Assembly (NCBI RefSeq): GCF_007747795.1
Contig: NZ_CP036275.1
Location: 3,588,001 to 3,652,000, forward strand
Direction of reading: 5' to 3'
Source: Maioricimonas rarisocia
Lineage (GTDB): Bacteria; Planctomycetota; Planctomycetia; Planctomycetales; Planctomycetaceae
Length of the DNA: 64,000 nt
Made by a program: the position numbers and the translations under genes. Within the stretch, counting starts at the first letter, position 1, and every line of letters starts with the position of its first letter. Of the stretch, positions 36,154 through 45,452 are shown piece after piece. A model generated the notes under the pieces. That model had not been told where the DNA came from and made no database searches. It saw only the letters and a program-made list of their open reading frames with translations.

Positions 36154-38013
36154 TCAGCGGGGTTCCGGCAACATCCGTTCGGCCGAAGCGGGGATGATCC
36201 GTCCTGTCTCGCCGGGGAACATTCGATCGGCGACACTGTCCCGCATCGCCTGCAGCAGTTCCACCTGGTGGAGTCCGTTGTTGCTGGCCAGCGTGGCGTC
36301 TGCAATCACGAACGACTCGCCGACCCGCTGGAGCCGAACCCGGGCCAGATACTGGCCGTCCGAGAGTTCGACGAACGCCTGATCGTTCTGGATCTGCAGT
36401 TTCTGAATCGGTGCAGTCAGCTGCTGCACGACCGGCCATCCGATCTTCGGAACACTGGTGACCTGCGACCAGATCATTCGTCGCATGCCATCGCTCGATG
36501 TCTTGCGGAGCGTATCGAGATCGTTGTTGTACATCCCGTATGCGAACTCGTAGACCGGGATCATCACGGTCAGGTTCTTCTTCAGCGAGTTCGGTCGGCC
36601 GATCACCGGCAGAAGAACGTCGTCGACGACGATGCGGCCGCGGCTGGAGCGGAGCACGTAGGTCAGCAGCCGGGTTCCCTGCTTGACGGTGACCTCGGTC
36701 ACCGGTTCGGCATAACTCGTGGAAAGGATCTCGGGTTTGACCTGCTCGATTTCGCCCATCGGGAGAAACTCGAGGATGTTGTCCCCGGCGCGTCGCCAGA
36801 CCTTCTCGCTGAAGTCGGTCGAGGAGAGGTACTCGAGTCGCGAACGATCCCGTTCGGCCAGAGCGGCTGCGTAGACATCCACGATTGCTTCAGCCATGAA
36901 AACCGATGCAAGCGACTTCACGTGTTCGCCGCCGTCCTCATAAATCGTGACGCCGTCGACGTGGAAGTTGGCGTCACGTTCGACGGTCGTATCGTCTTCG
37001 GCCAGTGGGGCGACCAGGCTCAGCAGATAGGTGTCTTCCTCGTGCGACAGCAGCACATCGGCCCGGTTGCTGTGGGGGCGGTATTCGTAGCTGCCCTGCA
37101 GCAGCGACTGCGTGGGAATCGGCACTGCTGTCAGGTCTGCAACGCCCAGCACGTTCTCGTACAGCTGTGACGAGGTGACGCTTCCGAGCTGTTCGCGATT
37201 CTGGGCTCCGTATCCTTCGAGGAACGCCGCACATTGCGTGAGCAGGCGGGCCAGCTTGCGTGCTGACGTGAGCGCCTCCTTCTCGCGCGGCGACTCGATG
37301 GCGGCGTCGTTGACCTGCCATTCGCCGTCGACGTTCGAAAGTTCGAGCAGCAGTTTTCCGCCGGAGCGGGGAATGACGACAATCGCCCGCTCGTCGGCCA
37401 TCCGGGCTTCGGGGCGGAAGGAACGGCTGCGACCGGTTTCACCGATCTGCTCGGCAAGCTGGCTGAGCCAGGCCTGGGGCAGATCGTCGAGGGCGTCGCC
37501 GAACTCGTCGGTCGTGATGGCGAGAATCGCGGCACGTTCACCCGATTCCCAGGCGTTCATGATTTCCCGGACGCTCAGCAGCAGGTCCATCTGTTCGCTG
37601 ACGGACCGGCTGACTCCCTCGGCATCGCGGGATCGCTGTTGCGTGACGATGATGTCGTCCACGAGCCAGCCGCGGCCATCGGGGTTCCGCACCAGTTCGA
37701 TATCGAGCGGGACCTTGCGGTCACCGATCTCCACGTGGACGAGCCGTTCTTCGCTGTTGACCTTCTCGACCTCGACGACCTTGGCCTTCCCTTTGGGGAG
37801 ACGAAGGATTTTCAGATCGTCGGCCGCTTCGGGAAGCCGCAGGGCCCGGTCGGCGAATTCTGCCGAACTGCGAAGGCGCAGTTCTTCGAGGTCCCGCTCC
37901 ACCAGGCTCTCCTGGTAGTCGTTGACCACCCGGGACGTGGCAAAGTTGGTGCAGCCCGAGCCGGCCGTTGCGAGCGCGGCAAGCAGGACCGTGGCGGAAC
38001 AGGCACGCCACAT
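36154..38013 (-). CDS. Putative lipoprotein with apparent tandem repeats of an NTF2-like unit
   Basis: 619 aa from the ATG at 38013, which has AGGAG eight bases upstream; 12 more codons are open. Signal peptide with a lipobox-like end (LATAGSGC, Cys21). The body appears to repeat a unit of ~110-130 residues: a helix pair containing an 'ERD...L..SS..F' pattern (YQESLVERDLEELRLRSS, YAAALAERDRSRLEYLSS, YGMYNNDLDTLRKTSS), then beta strands ending in a Val-Asp-Asp type turn (GWLVDDIIV, GRIVVDDVLL). This layout recalls NTF2/SnoaL-like folds, by eye only. No catalytic motif. Function unknown; predicted membrane-attached and exported. Confidence 0.6.
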   Translation of the reverse strand: MWRACSATVLLAALATAGSGCTNFATSRVVNDYQESLVERDLEELRLRSSAEFADRALRLPEAADDLKILRLPKGKAKVVEVEKVNSEERLVHVEIGDRKVPLDIELVRNPDGRGWLVDDIIVTQQRSRDAEGVSRSVSEQMDLLLSVREIMNAWESGERAAILAITTDEFGDALDDLPQAWLSQLAEQIGETGRSRSFRPEARMADERAIVVIPRSGGKLLLELSNVDGEWQVNDAAIESPREKEALTSARKLARLLTQCAAFLEGYGAQNREQLGSVTSSQLYENVLGVADLTAVPIPTQSLLQGSYEYRPHSNRADVLLSHEEDTYLLSLVAPLAEDDTTVERDANFHVDGVTIYEDGGEHVKSLASVFMAEAIVDVYAAALAERDRSRLEYLSSTDFSEKVWRRAGDNILEFLPMGEIEQVKPEILSTSYAEPVTEVTVKQGTRLLTYVLRSSRGRIVVDDVLLPVIGRPNSLKKNLTVMIPVYEFAYGMYNNDLDTLRKTSSDGMRRMIWSQVTSVPKIGWPVVQQLTAPIQKLQIQNDQAFVELSDGQYLARVRLQRVGESFVIADATLASNNGLHQVELLQAMRDSVADRMFPGETGRIIPASAERMLPEPR

Positions 38014-38342
38014 GGCAAACACTCCTGTACACCCAAACTGGTGACGCATTGGATATTCCGTCGGGATGTCCGTGCCGGACGGATCGGGACTGCAGCGGCG
38101 AATGACGCACCGCGGTCCGGAATCTGTACGGCAGGCGGGGGACGGTCGAGATGTGACTCAGGGGGAAACGAGAGAGGGAGGCCGTTTGTGACACATCGCC
38201 CGCGAGAGGTCAAGACGGGATTGGCCATGCCAGGCTCCCGCCAACGGGCCGATCCATCGAAACTGTCGGATGTCTGCGGTACGATATTCCGTCGTTTCTG
38301 CTCACCCATTTCGAGTCCTGCTCAATTCAGGAGCCTCATGCC

Positions 38343-39659
38343 ATGCCGTCGCCACGCATGATGTCTTTCTGCCTTTCGGCCCTTCTGTCTGGACTGCTGC
38401 TGGGCTTGCCGTCGGCCCATTCGGACGATGCACTTCGCGAGCGTCTCGAAGACGAACATGCGTTCGGCAGCGACTGGTGGATCTACAATGACATGGCCGA
38501 GGCACTCGCCGCGGCACGCGAACAGAACAAGCCGCTGTTCGTGACATTCCGATGTGTGCCGTGCGAAGACTGCAGCGCCTTCGATGCCGAAGTGGCCAGC
38601 GGGAACGACGTCATCGCGAAACTGGCCAGCGAGAAGTTCATTCCCATCCGGCAGGTCGAGATGAAGGGGGTCGATCTCTCGCAGTTTCAGTTTGACTACG
38701 ATCTGAACTGGGCGGCGATGTTCATCAACGCCGACGGCACGGTGTATGCCCGGTACGGGACGCAGAGTGCCGAAGGGGCCGATGCCTACAACTCCATCGA
38801 AGGCCTCAAAAAAACCATGCAGCGCGTGCTCGAGCTGCACGAGAACTATCCGGAGAACGCCGACCAGCTGCGCGGCAAACGGGGTGCGGACAAGCCGTAC
38901 CGGACGGCCCTCGAAATGCCGGGTCTGCCGAACAAGGACCGCTTCCGTCAGCTGACTTCGCGGCGGAACTGCATCCACTGTCACAACCTGCATGACGCGG
39001 AACATTTCGCCGCCCAGGAGTCGGGGGAATTCACGCATGACATGCTGTGGCGGTTCCCCCTGCCGGACAACCTCGGGCTGAAGATCGATCCCGACAACGG
39101 TCGCCGCATCAAGGACGTTGTCAATGGATCTGCTGCGGCTGCGGTGGGGCTGCAGGAAGGAGAAGAAGTGCTGCAGATGAATGGCCAGGCGATTACTTCG
39201 ATTGCCGATATGCAGTGGGTTCTGCACAACCTTCCCAACGACGCGACAAAGGTCCGCGTGACCGGCAGCGAGAGCGGCGAGAAGGTGCTGGCACTCAAGC
39301 CCGGCTGGAAGGAGACGGACATCTCGTGGCGGGGATCCTTGTGGTCGGTCTCGCCGCGCTTGCGAGTCTGGACGCCGCCCATCGGCAGCAAGGAGCGGTC
39401 CGAGCTGGACCTTGCCGAAGGATCCGGCGCGTTCGAAGCCCGCTGGATCAACAACGGCGAGCCGGGAGGTCGCGCTGCTCTCGAAGGTGGGCTGCGCAAG
39501 GGGGACATCATCGTCGCAGTCGATGGCAAGTCGCTTCCGCTGACGCCTGCGCAGTTCCAGCTCTACGTCAAGCTGAATTACAAGGTGGGCGAGAAGCTTC
39601 CGGTGACGGTGATCCGCAACGGTAAGCGTCGCGAATTGCAGATCCCGCTCGTCGAGTAG
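38343..39659 (+). CDS. Exported thioredoxin-like protein with CxxCH motif and two PDZ domains
   Basis: 438 aa. A signal peptide (about 1-27) precedes a thioredoxin-like domain (about 45-165) with FRCVPCEDCSAFDAEV (Cys 71, 74, 77), a DLNWAAMFINADGTVYARYG strand pair, and an Ile-Pro strand (KFIPIRQ). At residue 210 there is a CIHCHNLH (CxxCH) motif of the type used for covalent heme. Then come a first PDZ domain (about 255-315, VVNGSAAAAVGLQEGEEVLQMNG) and a second (about 360-430, GGLRKGDIIVAVDGKSL). No protease domain is present. It may be a redox or scaffold protein on the periplasmic side. A second start at 38358 (MMSFCL) is possible. Confidence 0.75.
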   Translation: MPSPRMMSFCLSALLSGLLLGLPSAHSDDALRERLEDEHAFGSDWWIYNDMAEALAAAREQNKPLFVTFRCVPCEDCSAFDAEVASGNDVIAKLASEKFIPIRQVEMKGVDLSQFQFDYDLNWAAMFINADGTVYARYGTQSAEGADAYNSIEGLKKTMQRVLELHENYPENADQLRGKRGADKPYRTALEMPGLPNKDRFRQLTSRRNCIHCHNLHDAEHFAAQESGEFTHDMLWRFPLPDNLGLKIDPDNGRRIKDVVNGSAAAAVGLQEGEEVLQMNGQAITSIADMQWVLHNLPNDATKVRVTGSESGEKVLALKPGWKETDISWRGSLWSVSPRLRVWTPPIGSKERSELDLAEGSGAFEARWINNGEPGGRAALEGGLRKGDIIVAVDGKSLPLTPAQFQLYVKLNYKVGEKLPVTVIRNGKRRELQIPLVE

Positions 39660-39672
39660 TCCTGATGAGTCC

Positions 39673-39699
39673 GCCTGCCGGTCAGCCGGACCGGCAGGC
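39673..39699 (+). terminator. Strong hairpin after the thioredoxin-PDZ gene
   Basis: Perfect 11-bp stem GCCTGCCGGTC / GACCGGCAGGC with a 5-nt loop, 13 bases after the stop. No T run follows, so its terminator function is probable rather than certain. Confidence 0.55.
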
Positions 39700-39938
39700 T
39701 GCCGGGAAGCCATTGCGCCCAAACAACGTGGTCACTTCGCTTTGCGATGTGCGGTCGTTGCGGTGTACAATTCGGGTGGCCTGGAGCTGACCGCGGCAGC
39801 GGTATTGTATGTTGAAGGGTCGCGCCTCTTCACGTACTTGAGTGACAGCGGTCCGTTCGCCGGAATCCGCTGGCTCTTCCGCCGTCAGTGCGCAATCGTC
39901 CGGTCCGAGTGCCGTTCAACCAATCAGGAGCCGCGTCC

Positions 39939-42900
39939 ATGACGTCATCTGCCGCTTCGAAGCTGCCCGGCACGCTGCTGGAGAATCTTTCGCGGCTCGA
40001 CTGGCGGATTCGGCTGCTGGCGGCAACGAGTGGTCTGGGACTGGTCGTTGTCGTTCTGCTGGCCGGGATCGTCCTGGGGATGACCGGCGATGCGTTGTTC
40101 GATCTCTCCACAGGCACGCGGCTGTTCTGGCTGGTCGCGATTCTTCTCGCCAGCGGCGGCCTCTTTGCGTTAACGGTCGTCCGTCCGCTGGTGCGGCACC
40201 TTTCGGAGGTGCATCTGGCAGCCGCGGTCGAAGCCGTGCATCCGGAACTGCAGGAGCGGATTACCTCGGCGGTCGAGCTGGCCGGCGACGAGGAGCCCGG
40301 CTCAGCATTCATGCAGGCGAACGTGTTCCGAGAGGCGGCCGCCAGTCTGGAACGGCTTGATGTTTCGGATGTGGCCGATACGCGGCGGGCGTTTCGGCTC
40401 ACCTGCTCGGCAGCCGTCCTGCTGCTGTCATTCGCGGCACCGTTCGTGCTCTTTCCCGAGGTGTATTCGGCAATGGTCGGCCGGGCTGTCACGCCCTGGC
40501 GGAACATTGCCCGCGTGACGAATCTCTACTTCGAGATTGTCGACGGGGACCGGACGGTGGCGCGCGGGTGCGACATGACGGTCGCTGCGGCTCCACGCTG
40601 GCGGAGCGGTGCCGGCGCGCTTCCCGAGTCGGTCTGGCTGGAATGGGAGTCGGCTGCCGCGGACGGGGACCGACGGAGGATGGACTGGTCACCAGAATCC
40701 GAAACCTACGCCGCCACGCTGCGCAATGTTCAGCAGCCGTTCTCGTTTCTCGTGGAAGGGGACGGTGCCCGGACCCGACGCTACGAGGTGAACGTGGTCG
40801 ACGCACCGGCCATCGAGGCGGTGCAGTTGCGAATTGCCCCGCCGGGGTACGTCGGTACTGCCGCGGAAACGATTGACGGTGCTGTGGGCGAGATCCGGGT
40901 CTTCGAAGGAAGCCGACTGGCGTTTGACCTCACCTTTAACAAACCGGTCGTCGAGGGGGAGTTCGTCTGGACCCCCGCGACCCCGCCCGCCGCGAATCGG
41001 CCGGCCGATGGCCAGCTCCAACCGAACGAGCAGGCTGAACCCGCGACTGTCGCCGAGGCACAGCCCCTGGCGGTGGCTGAGGACGGAATCACGGCGCGGT
41101 ACCAACTGACCGCCACACAGAGCGGAACGTTCGAATTCCGGCTGACGGACGAGCACGGGCTGGGCAATGCCGGCGAGCCGTTGCGGATTCTCGTCGTTAC
41201 ACCGGATGAACCGCCGCGGGTTGCTTTCGAGCTTGAAGGGAACGCCGTTCCCGCCCGGCCGGACGATACGGTCGCACTGCCGGTGTTCGCATCCGACGAT
41301 GTCGGCGTCGCGACGCTGGATCTGCACTACACGCTGCTGCAGGATCCTGCCGTGCAGGGAGTCATTCCCGCCGACCGCATCGAACTGGGGCAGGTCAGTC
41401 TCGAACATACGTTCCAGCTGGATCTGAAATCTCTGGGGATCGGTGACGGTGCGATCGTGGCCGTTCGCGCCCGAGCCACCGACGAGCGTCCAGATCCGGG
41501 GCCCAACGAAGCCTGGACCCCGGAGCTGTTGATCACTGTCTCCGCCGACGCCGACCCGTACGGTGCGGAGCAACTTGCCCGTCAGCAGGCGGCCCAGCGG
41601 GAAGGGCTGCGGGCCCTGCAGGACGCGGTGGCTCAGAATCGGGACAGCGTCGAAGAGCTGCAGGAAGAAGCCGAGGCCGATCGTCGCCAGCAGCTCGATT
41701 TCGACAAGGATGAGCAACTGGCCGAGCTGGCTCAGCGGGAACGGGAACTGGCCGAGCGGGCCCGGCAACTGGCTGCCCAACTGGGCGAAAGTCCATTACT
41801 CGAATCGCTCGCCGAGCGGATTCAGCAGATGGGACGCGAAGCCCTGCCCCAGGCGGCGAACCAGCTTCAGCAGGCCGCTAATGCAGAATTGCCTCAGAAA
41901 GAGCAGATGCTCGAGGCGGCAGCCGATCAGCTGAACGACGTGGAATCCGGTCTGGACGAAGTGCTGGAGGACTTTGAGACACTCGCGCAGCTGCAGCAGG
42001 ATCTGCTCGAACTGACCCGGCTCGCGCAGCAGGCACAACAGCTTGCCGAGGCCGTCGCGGATCTCGAAGATCGCGCGCAGGCGGCCGCGGAGGCCAAACC
42101 AGGTGAAGAGACCGAACTGCCCGCACCGGCCGAGACCGAACAGCTGCTTGGCGAGCAGCAGCAGCTTGAAGCGGGGCTCGACGACCTGCTCGAACGTCGG
42201 CCCGAGCTGGTCGATGCGGCTCGGGACTTTCAGATGCAGCAGCTTCAGGCTCTGTCGGAACTGGCCGAGCGATTGGAAGGAGCCGAGCGCGCACTGGCTG
42301 AGGCCATGGACCCGAATGGCGGTGACGACAATCCGATGCTCGCCGACGCCGGTCAGCCACAGACACCAATGCCGGAGCAAGCGGCTGGAAACGTCCAGCC
42401 GTCTGCCGACGGCGACGCTCCCATGGAGCGTGGCGACATGCCGGCGGATGGTGACATGAACAGCGAGGCGGGTGAATCGGCTCCGTCGGACGTCGCAGCC
42501 GCGCAGCCACCTGAGCCCCCGTTACCCGCGCAGGCGGACGCCCGCGACGCGTCAGACGAGGTTCCGGACGCAGCTCCACCAGCAGGGGACGCTCTGGCCC
42601 AGGCACCGATGGGACAGTCCCCGGCGGAACAGGCGATGCCCGCTCCCCAGGAGGGAGATGCTGCGACGGCGCCAGAGGGGGCCGATCCGAGGGGTCGGGA
42701 GCCTGATGGCGCTGATTCCAATCCTGCTGAGCAACCGGGCGAGATGCCGGCTGAGTCCCCCGCCCCAGATGGTCCTCAGACGGCAGAAGCGGGCGCGAAT
42801 GCGCGGCCGACGGATCCCATGGGGGAAAACGCCGCGCCCGCGATGGCCCAGGGAGACAGTCCCGATTCACCGTCGCCAGCCGCTTCCGAACCGGGGGATC

Positions 42901-44207
42901 CGGCTGCGACGCAGCAACAGCTCGAGCAGCTCAGTGAGCAGCAGCAGGACGTGGCCCGGGAGGCGACGCGACTGGCCATTGACGTGGCAACGCAGACCGG
43001 TCCTCAGTCGAATCAGACCGACGCGGCGCGTCAGTTTGCCGAGTCAGCCGCAACTGCCGCAGAGCAACTGGAGAATGGTTTGCTCGACCAGGCGGCCGGT
43101 CAGGCAGAGACGGCTGCCCAGCGTGGTCAGCAGGCCCAGGAGCAGATGCGTGACCAGCCGGGAACGGAGAATCTGGCGGAGCGGATGAACGACCTGCAGC
43201 AGCAGCAGGCGGATCTGGCCGAGGCGATGCAGCAGTTCGGTCAGTCCCCACAGCAGCAGCAACTGGCCCAGCAACGCGGACAACAGAATCTGCAGCAACA
43301 GGCAGAGCAGCTTGCCGAAGCGCTCTCGGACGTGTCGGAGTCTCTGTCCGATGCTCCCCTATCGATGGAAAGCTCGTCGCAGCGAGCACAGCAGTCCGGG
43401 GAGAACGCCGACGAGGCGGCCCGGCAGATGAGCAGTGCGTCGGAGCGGCTTGAACAGCAGAACCGACCCGCGGCCCGGCAGGCTGCGGAATCGGCGGCAG
43501 ACTCACTCCGGCAGGCGCGTGAACGCGCACAGGAGGTTGCTGCCGAGCAGGCCGACCAGCCGCAGTCGCCCGTTCCCGCGCCCGTGGGGCAGCAGGTGAC
43601 GGGGGCCTCACGCGATCTCCGCGACGCGGGGGAGCTGCTCGCGGCCATGCTCGAGAACGCGGGGCAGCAGCCCGGTTCGGAATCACCGATGGGAGAGCCG
43701 TCCGCATCTTCCGAATCGGGTGAGATGCCGGGGGACGCTCAGCAGCCTTCCGGTGAGCCCGGGCAGCAGGATGGCAGCTCGCAGCCGGGTAATCGTCCAC
43801 CAGGGGCGTCGGAGCGGTTGCGGCAGGTGGCCCGTTCGCTGCAGCAGGCCGCACAGCAACTCAACCTGCAGGCGGGCATGCAACCGTCTCAACAGCCCGG
43901 GGAGTCGCAATCGGAACAGTCCCAGACGCCGTCGATCGGCTCGGGAGATCAGCCGAACGATACCGGGACGCAGGAGACGCTGCGCCTGGCGGATCTGGAG
44001 GCACATCTCGAACAGATGACGTCACGCAACTGGGGCGAATTGCCAGGCACACTGCAGACCGAGATCCTGCAGTCATCCCGGAAGCGGCCCCGCGGCGATT
44101 ACGCCCGGCTGATTCGACTCTACTTCGAATCGATTTCGCGTGCGGAATCTGCGCGGGATCGGGACGCGGCACGGAGCCGCGTCGAACCGGAAACGGACGG
44201 TGAGTGA
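39939..44207 (+). CDS. DUF4175-type giant membrane protein with long Gln/Ala/Glu-rich coiled coil
   Basis: 1422 aa from the ATG at 39939 (CAGGAG upstream); the frame opens 17 codons earlier. N-terminal membrane segments (about 24-46, 60-85 and 150-170), then an extracytoplasmic beta-rich region to about 530, as in DUF4175 proteins. Residues ~534-795 are a heptad-like coiled coil with many Glu, Leu and Gln. About 800-990 is Pro/Ala/Glu/Asp-rich and probably disordered. About 990-1340 is Gln-rich with QQQ runs. The last ~100 residues return to ordered sequence (LEAHLEQMTSRNWGELPG). Such genes usually sit with MoxR/BatA-type genes, but none are adjacent here. Role unknown, probably envelope structure. 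Confidence 0.78.
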   Translation: MTSSAASKLPGTLLENLSRLDWRIRLLAATSGLGLVVVVLLAGIVLGMTGDALFDLSTGTRLFWLVAILLASGGLFALTVVRPLVRHLSEVHLAAAVEAVHPELQERITSAVELAGDEEPGSAFMQANVFREAAASLERLDVSDVADTRRAFRLTCSAAVLLLSFAAPFVLFPEVYSAMVGRAVTPWRNIARVTNLYFEIVDGDRTVARGCDMTVAAAPRWRSGAGALPESVWLEWESAAADGDRRRMDWSPESETYAATLRNVQQPFSFLVEGDGARTRRYEVNVVDAPAIEAVQLRIAPPGYVGTAAETIDGAVGEIRVFEGSRLAFDLTFNKPVVEGEFVWTPATPPAANRPADGQLQPNEQAEPATVAEAQPLAVAEDGITARYQLTATQSGTFEFRLTDEHGLGNAGEPLRILVVTPDEPPRVAFELEGNAVPARPDDTVALPVFASDDVGVATLDLHYTLLQDPAVQGVIPADRIELGQVSLEHTFQLDLKSLGIGDGAIVAVRARATDERPDPGPNEAWTPELLITVSADADPYGAEQLARQQAAQREGLRALQDAVAQNRDSVEELQEEAEADRRQQLDFDKDEQLAELAQRERELAERARQLAAQLGESPLLESLAERIQQMGREALPQAANQLQQAANAELPQKEQMLEAAADQLNDVESGLDEVLEDFETLAQLQQDLLELTRLAQQAQQLAEAVADLEDRAQAAAEAKPGEETELPAPAETEQLLGEQQQLEAGLDDLLERRPELVDAARDFQMQQLQALSELAERLEGAERALAEAMDPNGGDDNPMLADAGQPQTPMPEQAAGNVQPSADGDAPMERGDMPADGDMNSEAGESAPSDVAAAQPPEPPLPAQADARDASDEVPDAAPPAGDALAQAPMGQSPAEQAMPAPQEGDAATAPEGADPRGREPDGADSNPAEQPGEMPAESPAPDGPQTAEAGANARPTDPMGENAAPAMAQGDSPDSPSPAASEPGDPAATQQQLEQLSEQQQDVAREATRLAIDVATQTGPQSNQTDAARQFAESAATAAEQLENGLLDQAAGQAETAAQRGQQAQEQMRDQPGTENLAERMNDLQQQQADLAEAMQQFGQSPQQQQLAQQRGQQNLQQQAEQLAEALSDVSESLSDAPLSMESSSQRAQQSGENADEAARQMSSASERLEQQNRPAARQAAESAADSLRQARERAQEVAAEQADQPQSPVPAPVGQQVTGASRDLRDAGELLAAMLENAGQQPGSESPMGEPSASSESGEMPGDAQQPSGEPGQQDGSSQPGNRPPGASERLRQVARSLQQAAQQLNLQAGMQPSQQPGESQSEQSQTPSIGSGDQPNDTGTQETLRLADLEAHLEQMTSRNWGELPGTLQTEILQSSRKRPRGDYARLIRLYFESISRAESARDRDAARSRVEPETDGE

Positions 44208-44208
44208 T

Positions 44209-45294
44209 ATGTCGAGTCGCTGGGATCGTCGAACGCCAGGTGTCGGGCGAGTGGTGTGGAAGGTCGTCTGCCCACTGCTCGTGGGGAGCGTGTTGATTCA
44301 CTCCTCGCACTCGTTCGCTGTGGCGCAGGTGTCTGAAGATGATCAGGCGGTGGACGCCGCGATTGCAAAGGCGATCGCGTTTCTTGCGTCCGAGCAGCAG
44401 CCGTCGGGGGCCTGGCGAACCGATTCGTTCGGCGAGTCGACCGCGGCCACGTCGCTGGCTGTGATGTCGTTTCTGGCAGCCGGGTACATGCCGGGCGAAC
44501 CTCCTTATGGCGAGCAGATCGAGCGGGGGATCCGCTGGGTACTCAAGCATCAGGAGGCGAACGGCATGCTTGTGCATCGTCGCAGTCACGGACCGATGTA
44601 CAGCCACGGCATCAGTGCCCTGATGCTCGCGGAAGTCATCGGAATGGTCGATCGATCGGACGCCGTCGCCGTTCGTTCCGGACTCGAGCGCAGTATCCGG
44701 TTGATTCTCGAGTCACAGGCGGTGGCGAAGGACGTTCGGCACGCCGGCGGCTGGCGGTACCAGGTCGACAGCCGTGACAGCGATCTGAGCGTGACCGGCT
44801 GGCAACTTCTGGCGTTGCGGGCCGCCAAGGATGTTGGCTGCGACGTCCCTGCGGAGGCGATCGATAAAGCGGTGGAGTACGTCAAGCGGTGCAGCGTCCG
44901 AGACGACCGGGGCTTCGGGTATCAACCGGGCAGCGGCCAGACGCCGACGTTGACCGGCACGGGAATTACCTGTCTGGAAGTCTGCGGCGTCCACAACTCT
45001 CCCGAGGCGGTCGGCGGGGCCGAGTGGCTGCTGGATCACCCCCTGACGCTACGGACGAACTATTTCTACTACGGTGCGTATTACTCGGGCGTCGGCATGT
45101 TCAAAATCGGGGGAAAATACGCCCGGGCCAGCCGCGACAATCTCGTCGACCTGCTGCTGCCGACGCAGGAACCGGACGGTAGCTGGCAGGCCCGACAGGG
45201 AAGTGAGCGGGGAGCCGGCCGGATTTACGCCACCAGCATGGCGGTTCTGGCGCTTGCGGTGGAGTACCGGTATCTGCCGATTTACCAGCGCTGA
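44209..45294 (+). CDS. Prenyltransferase/squalene-cyclase-fold (alpha-alpha barrel) protein, exported
   Basis: 361 aa from the ATG at 44209, one base after the DUF4175 stop, so translational coupling is likely. Signal-like segment at ~11-35 (VVWKVVCPLLVGSVLI ... AVAQVS). The rest has repeated helix pairs with GxW/GxR motifs typical of terpene-cyclase/prenyltransferase toroids: IRWVLKHQEANGMLVHR, MYSHGISALMLAEVIGM, GGWRYQVDSRDSDLSVTGWQLLALRAAK and WLLDHPLTLRTNYFYYG. The catalytic DxDD of squalene-hopene cyclase is not seen, so it may be a binding scaffold. Common next to planctomycete envelope genes. Confidence 0.78.
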   Translation: MSSRWDRRTPGVGRVVWKVVCPLLVGSVLIHSSHSFAVAQVSEDDQAVDAAIAKAIAFLASEQQPSGAWRTDSFGESTAATSLAVMSFLAAGYMPGEPPYGEQIERGIRWVLKHQEANGMLVHRRSHGPMYSHGISALMLAEVIGMVDRSDAVAVRSGLERSIRLILESQAVAKDVRHAGGWRYQVDSRDSDLSVTGWQLLALRAAKDVGCDVPAEAIDKAVEYVKRCSVRDDRGFGYQPGSGQTPTLTGTGITCLEVCGVHNSPEAVGGAEWLLDHPLTLRTNYFYYGAYYSGVGMFKIGGKYARASRDNLVDLLLPTQEPDGSWQARQGSERGAGRIYATSMAVLALAVEYRYLPIYQR

Positions 45295-45452
45295 TGCCCG
45301 CCCGAACGCGAGCGTCGCTCGAATGATCGACGAGTCTTCGGGGGCGCTTGATTTCCCCGCAGGGTTCCCCGAAAATTCAGCGGCTAATGGAGGTCCCGGT
45401 TCAGGGATCTGCCCGACAGTCCAGACGCCCATTTCGAGACAAGACGCTCTCC

